NCBI RefSeq assembly: GCF_000187245.1 | Contig: NC_027865.1 | Location: forward strand, 372,001 to 436,000 | Reading direction: 5' to 3' | Source of the DNA: Ogataea parapolymorpha DL-1 | Taxonomy: Eukaryota; Ascomycota; Pichiomycetes; Pichiales; Pichiaceae | DNA length: 64,000 nt | Shown: positions 48,758 to 57,718 of the stretch, in pieces | How positions within the stretch are numbered: the first letter of the stretch is position 1 | Layout: each line of letters opens with the position of its first letter | Made by a program: the position numbers and the translations under genes | The notes under the pieces: model-generated | What the model was told of the DNA's origin: nothing | Databases searched by the model: none | Seen by the model: only the letters and a program-made list of their open reading frames with translations

Positions 48758-50572
48758 ATGCAGAAGTCCATTGTCTCCATTTTTTGGCCCACAGATTTGC
48801 TGAATCCTGTGTCTGACCACAATTTGGTTGTAGTTGGATACAAGCTCAACAGCCAAATTGTGGTGATTGACTACATTCGGTATTCAAACTTCAAAAAGCT
48901 CAACTTAAAAATAGAGAAGAATAACCTTTGTCTAGAGATTATAGGCACAGTCAACTTCCATCATTTGAACTATAGAAACTTCAGGTTTGATGATCGCACA
49001 AATATCCCTGTCATGGAAGCACACGAGAACCTCATTCTGTTCAAGCCTCCCCTATCCAAGAAACTGGAATATTACTCCATTAAACCGATTTCCGTGGATA
49101 TTTTCTGGACTGTGACTCCGCAGGATGTGTTACCTTGCTCTCAATCACCACCTAACAAATTGGATTTGCATTTCGGTAGGCCTTCGAGAGCCAGAGATCT
49201 CGAAAATGTCATGAAATTCATTAATCTCACAGAGTATACAAGATACAAACTTCTAAACTCCCACAAAAAAAAAAGCTCCTTCTACGCGGATACCATCGGC
49301 CGTTTTATCAACTGGTTTGGCTCTGTTGTACTTGCTTTGTATTGTGCAACCTTTCAGCCAATTTGCAAAAAATTAATCAGCATTTTGAGCTATCCACTGT
49401 GGTTCGGTCCAGAAACCAAGACATACGTCACCTTGTCGACTTGCAGCTTTGTACTTCACCAGCTGAACTTCAGAGCCAAGCAGTTTCACCACCTTCCTAA
49501 GCAATTTCAACGACTGCGAAACTCCAATTATGAAACCGAGAAACTGTTGATAAAAGGGACTAGATTTTCTCCCAGTGAATATATCAAATTCTATAATTCA
49601 CTTTGGCTAATACTTAATGACTTACTTATGGGTATTGTGATGTCAAACATGTTGTCTAAATATCACAGCGTTCTGGTTCAGGGAATGAATACACTGATCT
49701 TGAAATTCGAAGACTCGTTACTATATTTAATCAAGTGGCTCATGAATTTTCCCGGTGGTTTCAAACTTAACAATGAACTTGCTGAATTCTTCGGAGAGCT
49801 CTTCATGTGGGTGCTGGACTTCTGGAGTGAATATGTACTCCGAACAATGATGAACAACTCCTCCATTATCATCAGAGCTATTACACTGCTAGTCAAACTT
49901 GGCGGACTAAATATGCTCATTGCTTCCATTATGGACATTCTGGATATAACAAGTTTGCACTTGCGGTGTTTCTACTTCGCATCGACTCGTGTATTCAATT
50001 GGCAATGGCATATCATACAGTCTTTGTTCAGACTATTCTACGGCAAGAAGTACAATATTTTGAGGAACAGAATTGACTCTCATAACTATGAGTTTGACCA
50101 GTTGCTTTTCGGTATCATCATATTCACACTTTTGGTTTACCTATTGCCTACGGTGATTGCATTTTATTTGTGCTTTGCGGTTGGTCGGCTTCTCACTCTC
50201 GTCCTTCATACGGCTCTTGAATCTGCTCTGATCACGCTTAACCATCTGCCAATAGTGGTTCTTCTTCTCAAAGCAAAACATAAAGAGAGATTGCCTGGCG
50301 GTGTTATTTTCGAGTGCAGAACTGCAGTCAACGACACTCCCTATTTCCAGCTAATGGCAAGACCACTGAGTTTGAAGGAGATTATCAACAGCCACATTAA
50401 GTCGATGACGATCTTCAATCTCAACAATCTCCGAGAATTCCAGCTCGAAGGCTCCGAAGCCAACATCAAAACTGTCATTAATCAATGGAACCGCGTATCG
50501 CTGGTCCGAGTACTTAAAAACATTGCATTTGGGAACTTCATAGACAGCTTCGACTATAAGAGACTGTTCTAA
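48758..50572 (+). CDS. GPI1: GPI-GlcNAc transferase subunit GPI1 (PIG-Q)
   Basis: 604 aa. A hydrophilic N-terminal third starts MQKSIVSIFWPTDLLNP. The Gpi1 domain follows with several membrane spans (about 190-210, 360-380, 450-500). Conserved blocks include FYNSLWLILNDLLMGIV, DILDITSLHLRCFYFASTRV and a long C-terminal amphipathic region. It stabilises the first enzyme of GPI-anchor synthesis in the ER. It converges with RSM27 across 44 bases. In S. cerevisiae RPS0A, RSM27 and GPI1 are consecutive (YGR214W-YGR216C); here the same three are kept with RSM27 and GPI1 exchanged. Confidence 0.9.
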   Translation: MQKSIVSIFWPTDLLNPVSDHNLVVVGYKLNSQIVVIDYIRYSNFKKLNLKIEKNNLCLEIIGTVNFHHLNYRNFRFDDRTNIPVMEAHENLILFKPPLSKKLEYYSIKPISVDIFWTVTPQDVLPCSQSPPNKLDLHFGRPSRARDLENVMKFINLTEYTRYKLLNSHKKKSSFYADTIGRFINWFGSVVLALYCATFQPICKKLISILSYPLWFGPETKTYVTLSTCSFVLHQLNFRAKQFHHLPKQFQRLRNSNYETEKLLIKGTRFSPSEYIKFYNSLWLILNDLLMGIVMSNMLSKYHSVLVQGMNTLILKFEDSLLYLIKWLMNFPGGFKLNNELAEFFGELFMWVLDFWSEYVLRTMMNNSSIIIRAITLLVKLGGLNMLIASIMDILDITSLHLRCFYFASTRVFNWQWHIIQSLFRLFYGKKYNILRNRIDSHNYEFDQLLFGIIIFTLLVYLLPTVIAFYLCFAVGRLLTLVLHTALESALITLNHLPIVVLLLKAKHKERLPGGVIFECRTAVNDTPYFQLMARPLSLKEIINSHIKSMTIFNLNNLREFQLEGSEANIKTVINQWNRVSLVRVLKNIAFGNFIDSFDYKRLF

Positions 50573-50616
50573 TGTATAAAGATAGGTAGCTTAATCGATT
50601 GGCATTATATACAGAT

Positions 50617-50961
50617 CTATTTCCGCTTCTTTGTTGGAGCTTCAACTGGAGCCTTCAACTTCTTTGGAGCACCTTTTCCTCTCTTTCTCAACATTGTCAC
50701 TCTTCTCTGTCTGTAATCTTCATCTTCGTTGACGAGTCTGAAGTCATCCACGCGCCAGAGTTTGAAAATCTGGAACACAGTTGGGAAATCGGCAGGTCCG
50801 TAATAATTCGATATTATTTGGCCTTTCAGTGGTTTTCTCAAAACCTGTGCCTCTGTTCTCAACCGCTCAGGATTGTATGTAGTTCTGAATATATTGCATT
50901 GTAGCTTCGTTAGCTCTTTGAGCTTTGCCAGTTTCGGCGGGTTCAATAGTCGACTCGCCAT
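50617..50961 (-). CDS. RSM27: Mitochondrial small ribosomal subunit protein mS33 (RSM27)
   Basis: 114 aa from the ATG at 50961; an upstream in-frame GTG is not used. The mS33 core is present: LQCNIFRTTYNPERLRT near residue 20, then LRKPLKGQIISNYYGPADFP. The tail RGKGAPKKLKAPVEAPTKK is basic and Lys/Pro-rich, as in S. cerevisiae Rsm27. It is a structural protein of the mitoribosomal small-subunit head. It shares a 122-base divergent promoter with the SNF2 gene. Confidence 0.93.
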   Translation of the reverse strand: MASRLLNPPKLAKLKELTKLQCNIFRTTYNPERLRTEAQVLRKPLKGQIISNYYGPADFPTVFQIFKLWRVDDFRLVNEDEDYRQRRVTMLRKRGKGAPKKLKAPVEAPTKKRK

Positions 50962-51083
50962 ATTTGAGAGAAGCACTGGCACCACGATTTATTTTTCAAT
51001 TTTCAGCGACCTATAATTTAGCACCGCCGCTTTGTGGCTCGTGTTTAGTCTATCACTCTATATCAATTTTGGGTCCTTCATCA

Positions 51084-54000
51084 ATGAGCCATGTGCATTT
51101 GTTTAGTGAGTTGACAGCAATCACAAACAATTTGGATCATTTCATTCCGCTTGGAGTTCTGTATCTTTATGGACGGCCTCCAATGCCGTCCAAATGTTTG
51201 GAGGCCCCCGATGGTTGGAGCTGGCTAGAGCTGCCGTATCAAGGCGACCTGGAATTGCGGCCAGGCACAGGCTTGAGCAGTATAATGCATGACCTGCGCT
51301 ACTTAAACTCTCGGGGACACGTGAGGATGACATATAAGCCACTTGAAAGCGAAGTTTCAGTGGTGAGGCTTTATGTGTTGCCTCACGATGTCAAAGATTC
51401 GCAAGTGGTTCAGAAATTCAGATCTCTGTACGCTCGTGGCGGACGCGCAGACAGTTGGCATGCAAAGACATACAAGAATGTTATGCTGAACTTGATCAAA
51501 GTTCTGGATTACGATGAGGGTGCCTGGAATCTCGTGTCAGATTCCCAGCTGCTAAAGTACCTCAAGAACCATAATATTCTTCTGTTTCCCTCGATGAGCC
51601 AATTCAAAGCATACAACCTTGCAAACATAGGGAAAACCTGTTTGGATGAACCCTTTGATCATCATCTGAGAAGAATGATAAAGTGTTTGTCGTATAGGAG
51701 ATGTCGAGAAGAACCCAAGAAAGAAACAATTGAAGACCGACTCATCAGAATATACAGTCAAGTCAATTCGCCTAATTTCAATTTAGAGGAACTGGACTCC
51801 GGGTCAAGAGAGACCATCAATGAAATCTTGAATGGGAAGATTCCTGGAATGAAAAGTGACCTATACAATTATCAGAGACGGAGTGTTGCCAAGATGTATG
51901 AAAAGGAAGTCTCGATCAGATCAGTTCACATTCCCAACTTGATCATCCTTCCTCGAGACAGCAAATCATTTTATCTGGACATGCAATCGCTGACATTTAT
52001 GAATAATGCATCGTTCTATCATACACCAAGAGGAGGGATATTGGCGGAAGATATGGGTTTAGGAAAGACGTGCATATGCTTGGCCCTTGTATGCCTTTCA
52101 AAGTATCAGATTTCCGAGATTCCCCCAGAGAATCGCTCCAAAACCACTCATAAGCATATGCTGAGCCTTTTGGATATATGCGCCAAACACATCAACGAGC
52201 ACTCCATAGAATGGAAGCAGTTTCATCACGAGCTACCTCGTGCTTGCGTCCAGAAATTAGAAGCCAACCTGGGATGCTTTGAGGTATTGCAGTTCAAAGT
52301 TCCAAACTACACAACACGAACCAGTCGAGATGTTGTGACTGAGACCAGAAAACTCTATGTGACATCCTCGTCGTTGATCGTTGTTCCTGATAATTTATTC
52401 CATCAGTGGAAAATTGAGATTCGAAAACATGTACAAGAGGGCTACTTGAAAATACTGGAACTTCAAGGACAGGCTGAACTTCCTCAAAGTGTGGCCGAGG
52501 TAATCAATAATGACATTGTTCTCATATCTCTCAACTACTTCTCAAGACAGTCTGAAAAACCAGACTCAATTTTGAGGTCGATATACTGGAAAAGGCTGAT
52601 CATTGACGAAGGACATTCCATGAACTCTAGGTCCACACGGGCTGTGCTGCTTGCCAAGCAGCTGGCTGTCGAGCGCAAGTGGACAATCACAGGAACGCCT
52701 ACCCTTGGACTCACTAATCTACATGTGGAAGAAACAGAAGAGGACTATACCATCAAACGGAAATTCAATGCCAGAGATGATTTGGTGAAGCTAGGCACTG
52801 TCGTTTCCAATTATCTAAAAGTTGAGCCTTGGAGTACAAACCCAAAGTTGTGGCTCAATAATGTGATCAAACCATTCGAAAATAATAGTTTGAATGGAGA
52901 TCACCAGCTAATGCAAATACTACAAAATCTGCTTGTGAGGCATTCTGTGAAAGATGTGGAGTTTGACATCAAGCTCCCAAAGCTAACGCACCAGCCAGTG
53001 TTTCTCAAGCCCTCGTTTTTTGACAAGTTGTCGATTAATCTATTCATAGCAGTTCTTGCAACTAACGCGGTCACATCCGAGAGAACGGACAGAGATTACA
53101 TGTTTCATCCCTCAAATAAAAGTATTTTGAGAAGACTAATCAACAACCTCCAGAAAGCCACTTTCTATTGGACGGGCTTTTCTATTCAGGACATTGAAAA
53201 CTTGCTTAGTATCTGCAACTATGCGCTGAATACTATCAAAAATCGGTACTCTAAAGATGACATCAAACTGCTGCAGAGCTCTATCTATACCGCCAAGGTT
53301 GCCCTGAGTAATTCTCGATGGAGAACTAATTGCAGTGTTCACGAAATGAGCTATTTCGTTTCCAATTTACCGTTAATGTTCCACAAAACCATGTCAGTTG
53401 CCAACTACGAGTACGAGGTAGATGACTTCCACAACCCAATAGGCGTTTATGGGTATCCGCAACTGCATGCTGTTCAGAAACTATTTTTCAAGAACCGACT
53501 GGTGAAAGAGAGTTTTCTTTTTGAGAGAATACTAGAGGAAAGCTCTAAAGAGTTCTGGATCAAGTACTGGAAGTCCAACGAGTCCAAGGAAAGTCGGAAA
53601 CGGGGATCGTCAAGGGTTTCCAACCAAGACAGTATTGACTTGGATAGTGTACGGCTAATCAATCACGAACCTAAGTGGAAAAACGAGTTTGACCCTGCAA
53701 AAGAAGAACTCGAGATAACTGCCAGGCCCCAGAAGCGAACCACGAGACAACATTTTGAGTCTTTGAACCAGTCGCCACGAAAGAAGATTAAGTACATTCC
53801 AGAAGGGTGCGATACCCCTAGAACTCCAGAACCTACGATACCGGAAGGAAACTTTGCGTCGCATTTGCGCCATGCTCGAATTCTGGGTACTGCATCTGTT
53901 AAATTGTCGTATTTGACATCACGACTGTTAGAGAACCAAACTGTCGGAATCAAGTCGATCGTGTTTTACGAGTTCGAAAACAGCGCCTATTACCTCACTG

Positions 54001-54731
54001 AACTGCTTGACCTGTTAGGCATGAATTACCTAATGTACTCAACATATGTCAAGATAGCGGAAAGATCTAATAACCTGACAAAATTTGATCTGTGGGACAC
54101 CTCCGTCAGTGGTGGTATAGTTCTGGTAATGGATGTGAAACTGGCATCACACGGACTGACAATCATATCTGCAACGAATGTGTTTTTCCTTAATCCAATC
54201 TGGAATAAAACAGTGGAAGCACAGGCAATCAAAAGATCACACAGAATTGGACAAACCAAAGAGGTGTACGTTGAAACTCTAATATTAGACAATACAATCG
54301 AGAAAGAAATGTACTTGAAGAGAAGTCAGACAAAAGTGGACGAAACCAAAGAATTGATTGACAATACGGGAATGCAAGAATACATTATGCGGTTCGAGTT
54401 TCTTAAGCTATTCGAGCACTTTCAAGAGGAATACGAGCCAATCCGTTCTCAAACTCGCTATAAAATGGACCTGGGTGTGCCAAAGGATGATTATGACGAT
54501 GGCTTAAAGCTATTCGGCGTTGAAAGCACGGTCGAAAACGGGATAAGAACCTGGAAGCTTCCTCTGTTCACCGAACAGAGTCTGGCACGCACCACAGAAA
54601 ATGAATCCAAAATCAAAGACGAGCCGATTGACATTTTTAAGACGGACTTTGAAATGCAACAAGAAGCCACTGTTTCTGGTAAGCTCTTGCAAAAGCTTAG
54701 AAGTCAACGAAAAACTGTTCGTTTTGGCTGA
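51084..54731 (+). CDS. SNF2-family DNA-dependent ATPase (Rad5/Rad16-like)
   Basis: 1215 aa from the ATG at 51084, the first ATG in frame. The Walker A is GGILAEDMGLGKTCICLAL (about residue 320), the DExx box is LIIDEGHSMNSRS (about 507), motif III is WTITGTPTLGL, and motif VI is SHRIGQTKEVYVE (about 1052). DEGH instead of DEAH places it near the Rad5/Rad16/Uls1 branch. The roughly 540 residues between motifs II and VI hold no RING cysteines, so a ubiquitin-ligase function is not evident. The first 300 residues are unrecognised. Related F-box or RING SNF2 ATPases occur in filamentous fungi; no clear S. cerevisiae orthologue. A genome-maintenance or chromatin role is inferred. Confidence 0.82.
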   Translation: MSHVHLFSELTAITNNLDHFIPLGVLYLYGRPPMPSKCLEAPDGWSWLELPYQGDLELRPGTGLSSIMHDLRYLNSRGHVRMTYKPLESEVSVVRLYVLPHDVKDSQVVQKFRSLYARGGRADSWHAKTYKNVMLNLIKVLDYDEGAWNLVSDSQLLKYLKNHNILLFPSMSQFKAYNLANIGKTCLDEPFDHHLRRMIKCLSYRRCREEPKKETIEDRLIRIYSQVNSPNFNLEELDSGSRETINEILNGKIPGMKSDLYNYQRRSVAKMYEKEVSIRSVHIPNLIILPRDSKSFYLDMQSLTFMNNASFYHTPRGGILAEDMGLGKTCICLALVCLSKYQISEIPPENRSKTTHKHMLSLLDICAKHINEHSIEWKQFHHELPRACVQKLEANLGCFEVLQFKVPNYTTRTSRDVVTETRKLYVTSSSLIVVPDNLFHQWKIEIRKHVQEGYLKILELQGQAELPQSVAEVINNDIVLISLNYFSRQSEKPDSILRSIYWKRLIIDEGHSMNSRSTRAVLLAKQLAVERKWTITGTPTLGLTNLHVEETEEDYTIKRKFNARDDLVKLGTVVSNYLKVEPWSTNPKLWLNNVIKPFENNSLNGDHQLMQILQNLLVRHSVKDVEFDIKLPKLTHQPVFLKPSFFDKLSINLFIAVLATNAVTSERTDRDYMFHPSNKSILRRLINNLQKATFYWTGFSIQDIENLLSICNYALNTIKNRYSKDDIKLLQSSIYTAKVALSNSRWRTNCSVHEMSYFVSNLPLMFHKTMSVANYEYEVDDFHNPIGVYGYPQLHAVQKLFFKNRLVKESFLFERILEESSKEFWIKYWKSNESKESRKRGSSRVSNQDSIDLDSVRLINHEPKWKNEFDPAKEELEITARPQKRTTRQHFESLNQSPRKKIKYIPEGCDTPRTPEPTIPEGNFASHLRHARILGTASVKLSYLTSRLLENQTVGIKSIVFYEFENSAYYLTELLDLLGMNYLMYSTYVKIAERSNNLTKFDLWDTSVSGGIVLVMDVKLASHGLTIISATNVFFLNPIWNKTVEAQAIKRSHRIGQTKEVYVETLILDNTIEKEMYLKRSQTKVDETKELIDNTGMQEYIMRFEFLKLFEHFQEEYEPIRSQTRYKMDLGVPKDDYDDGLKLFGVESTVENGIRTWKLPLFTEQSLARTTENESKIKDEPIDIFKTDFEMQQEATVSGKLLQKLRSQRKTVRFG

Positions 54732-54733
54732 AT

Positions 54734-55699
54734 CTAAAAGGAACGTAAGATGAGCGCTCCATCGATGGAGCCACTGATCAACCTGTCATTAACCGAATCC
54801 ACATCCAACACCGTCCCCAGGTGTCCATCGAGCCGACTCTTTAATCTCCGGCTCGCAAAGTCCCATACATATACATGAGCATCATTGGATCCACTAATGA
54901 TATATTCTTTGCCGTCAGACTTCTTTACTGCTTTCAAACGTATCAGAAAGTCATCTGGAGAAGCCTTAGCCCCATCAAAAACGTACGGCCGCGCCCGAAG
55001 TCCCTTTGTATATAGCCTTGAGTCGTAATATTTGATTGTGTTGTCGACAGATTTGGATACAAGGTACGACTCGTCTGGAGACAACGCTAGCGAGGTCACA
55101 TTATTCGTCTGATTGCACTCCTCCCAGCAGAGCGTGCTCCTTTTGCGCGCATCGTAGCAGGACACTGTTGGGTCAATTCCTGCGAAATAGAACCTTTGGT
55201 CTCTGGAATCTATTGTCACTGTAAGAAGAGGATATTTGTGTTGGATGCTATCAATTTCAAATCTCGACCGTGAGTCCCACAACTTCACAGATCTGTCATC
55301 CGAACATGTCACAAGCATGTCGTTTTCGGAATTGGATATTTCATTGATACACATTTTATGGTGAAATGTCTTAATTTTCTGGTTTTTGGTGATATCAAAT
55401 ACGGTTGCTGTGGAGTCAGCAGAAGCGACAAGTAAATGATTTTCGTTGAGGTGAGACCATCTAATCGAGGTGATGGCTGATTTGGTTATATTGGCCACAT
55501 TGTATTCGTAGGGCAGCTCTTCTCTGATCAGCTCTGGTGAATCTGGGATCTTCCAAACGATCAAATTTCGATCCACTCCCCCAGAAGCCACGAGCGTCCC
55601 GTCTTCGTTAAATCTGTTTGCAAGTACAGCGCCTTTGTGCCCATTCAAGCGTAACACATAGGGGACGCTGGTGCCGTTCTGGTGCACTACCAAAGACAT
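54734..55699 (-). CDS. SPF38: U5 snRNP 40-kDa WD40 protein (SPF38/Prp8BP)
   Basis: 321 aa from the ATG at 55699. Seven WD40 repeats start with LNGHKGAVLANRFNEDGTLVASGGVDRN, the signature of U5-40K. Later repeats end in SDDRSVKLWDSR, SKSVDNTIKYYDSR, SGSNDAHVYVWDF. In other organisms it binds Prp8 in the U5 snRNP. S. cerevisiae lacks it; its presence here, with several introns nearby, suggests a less reduced spliceosome. It ends 2 bases from the stop of the SNF2 gene. It shares a divergent promoter of 166 bases with INH1. Confidence 0.9.
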   Translation of the reverse strand: MSLVVHQNGTSVPYVLRLNGHKGAVLANRFNEDGTLVASGGVDRNLIVWKIPDSPELIREELPYEYNVANITKSAITSIRWSHLNENHLLVASADSTATVFDITKNQKIKTFHHKMCINEISNSENDMLVTCSDDRSVKLWDSRSRFEIDSIQHKYPLLTVTIDSRDQRFYFAGIDPTVSCYDARKRSTLCWEECNQTNNVTSLALSPDESYLVSKSVDNTIKYYDSRLYTKGLRARPYVFDGAKASPDDFLIRLKAVKKSDGKEYIISGSNDAHVYVWDFASRRLKSRLDGHLGTVLDVDSVNDRLISGSIDGALILRSF

Positions 55700-55865
55700 T
55701 CGACTAGAAGCTATATTTTTCACCTGCAAAAATTAAATTATCGACGCGACGATTTCTCCCCCGGATTTCGTTAGGCAGCCCTGTGTCTGGCCCCGGTGAT
55801 GGCGGTATTAATTTTTCATTGGGCAATCGTCAGAGTCTTGCCATTATATTTATCGATTCAGAATC

Positions 55866-56161
55866 ATGCTTTCCAGAAACGTCGCTTTTGCTTCCAGAAC
55901 CAACAGATTGGCTTTTGCCAGACTCTACTCGGAGGGTTCCACAGGCTCTACCCGCAGTGATGGTTCCTCTGATGCTTTCACCGTAAGCATAACACCACTC
56001 GCCTAGTTTTTTTTACTAACTTTAATTAGAAACGTGAAAAGGCCCAAGAGGATTACTACATTAAAAAGCACCAGGCTGAGCAAATTGCTAAGCTCAGAGA
56101 GCAATTGGCCAAGCAGAAGGAGCAACTCGACCACCTCGAGTCGTCTATCAAGAAAGACTAA
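55866..56161 (+). CDS. INH1: F1F0-ATPase inhibitor INH1/STF1 (two exons)
   Basis: Spliced: exon 1 at 55866-55982, intron 55983-56029 (47 nt, GTAAGC.., branch TACTAAC, acceptor TTAATTAG), exon 2 at 56030-56161; 82 aa. A presequence [19 protein letters not shown] with YSEG after it is followed by [19 protein letters not shown], then the C-terminal coiled coil ([19 protein letters not shown]). This is the IF1 family, which blocks ATP hydrolysis by F1 when the membrane depolarises. Each exon alone is too short to stand out. Next to LYS20/21 as in S. cerevisiae INH1-LYS20 and STF1-LYS21. Confidence 0.95.
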
Positions 56162-56237
56162 GCCAAACTATTATTCCAACAAATTTATCTAGTACGTAAC
56201 GTTACGAATACTTATTCTACACAGTATTAGTAAAAGA

Positions 56238-57548
56238 TCAGTTCAATTTAGGTCTCTTGACATTGTCGAGCGAGGCCTCCTCCTCGTCGACTGGACCTGG
56301 GCCATCATTGGCTTGAATTAATGGAGTCGAGATGTCAGCATGGAAGTCTTTGATGATGGAGTCCACGTCGTCAATTGTGAGCGGCCTCACGTCTCCAAGC
56401 TTCTTAATCTTAGTGGTAACCTCCTTGACCTGGTCGTCCGACAAATTGAGGTTCAATTGTTCAACTCTGCTCTTAATAGCGTTCCATCCCGTCAATCTGT
56501 TGGCGAAGTGGATATAACGCGACAGACCAAAGTCAGATGGGTTGAGAATCTCATAAGTGGATGGGTTGGCCAAAATGGCTTTGGCATGGATACCAGCCTT
56601 GTGCGTGAAGGCGCAGAAACCGGTGATCGGGTTGTTGAACGGAATGTTCACCTGCACAGCCTCAGCCACCAAATTCTCCAGATCTCTCAATTTGTGCAGC
56701 TTGTACTTGGACATGACGTACTCTCTGTCTGCTGCGATCATTCTAGCCATCAAACCGCCTAGTGGCGTGATACCATTTCTTTCTCCAATACCGAGAACGG
56801 AAACGTCGATGAGTTTTGCACCTGCCTCCAAAGCCGTGTAGGCGTTGGCAATGGCACAGCCGGTGTCGTTGTGGAAGTGACATTCGATGTCACATGACAC
56901 GACAGACTTCAAGGTCTTGACCAGCTCATACACCTGTCTAGGATTGGCACAGCCCACAGTGTCGGCAATACCCACTCTGTTCACGCCGATCTTGTCAACC
57001 GTCTTGTAGATGTTGAGCAGGTCGACAATGTCAGATCTGAATGAGTCCTCGGAGGAAAATCTGATTTCAATACCCTTGGACTTGACAAACTCAATTACTT
57101 CGACGGCAGACTTAGTGATGTAAGACATGTCCTTACCGTGAGAATACTGTCTCAGAAACTGGGAGGTTCCAATGACCACATCGACACCATCAACACCGGT
57201 CTCCACCGCAACCTTAGCATCATCCATATGACATCTAATGTGAGTCAGGATCTTAGCCTTAAGCCCAAGTTTACAGATGGCCTCACAATCGATTCTACTT
57301 TGCTCGGAAGCAACAGGAGAAGTCAGTTCAATGTAGTCGACACCAAAGTCATCCAAAGCCTTGGCGATCTCAATCTTTTTTTCTGTGCTGAAGAAGGCGT
57401 TGGCAAACTGCTCACCTTCTCTCAAGGTAGACTCAATCAACTGGAAAGATCTAACGTTTGATAGATAATCGCTAGGATTTGGTCCATAAGGATTTACCTG
57501 GACCTTCTTGTGCTGCTCTTCAGAGACTTTTTGATATTGATCTGACAT
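56238..57548 (-). CDS. LYS20: Homocitrate synthase (LYS20/LYS21)
   Basis: 436 aa from the ATG at 57548; TTG at 57557 opens the frame. It is a DRE-TIM metallolyase: [15 protein letters not shown] carries the catalytic Arg and Glu, [14 protein letters not shown] supplies metal-ligand His, and [16 protein letters not shown] closes the barrel. The C-terminal part controls lysine feedback. It catalyses acetyl-CoA plus 2-oxoglutarate to homocitrate, the first step of fungal lysine synthesis. The tail ends KRPKLN, a basic nuclear-type signal as in the yeast enzymes. It is one gene where S. cerevisiae has two. Confidence 0.96.
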   Translation of the reverse strand: MSDQYQKVSEEQHKKVQVNPYGPNPSDYLSNVRSFQLIESTLREGEQFANAFFSTEKKIEIAKALDDFGVDYIELTSPVASEQSRIDCEAICKLGLKAKILTHIRCHMDDAKVAVETGVDGVDVVIGTSQFLRQYSHGKDMSYITKSAVEVIEFVKSKGIEIRFSSEDSFRSDIVDLLNIYKTVDKIGVNRVGIADTVGCANPRQVYELVKTLKSVVSCDIECHFHNDTGCAIANAYTALEAGAKLIDVSVLGIGERNGITPLGGLMARMIAADREYVMSKYKLHKLRDLENLVAEAVQVNIPFNNPITGFCAFTHKAGIHAKAILANPSTYEILNPSDFGLSRYIHFANRLTGWNAIKSRVEQLNLNLSDDQVKEVTTKIKKLGDVRPLTIDDVDSIIKDFHADISTPLIQANDGPGPVDEEEASLDNVKRPKLN

Positions 57549-57718
57549 GTTAGTCAATAAAACTGCTTCAGAACATACCTAATGAGGACATATTGATAAT
57601 CAATTTTGTAGATAAAAAAATCCGCCTCTTAAATTACTCAGAGATGAAATTTTATCACGAAAAAATTGACTACACGACCTGCTGAATATAAATTTTCTAA
57701 AACAGGTATTATATGATG

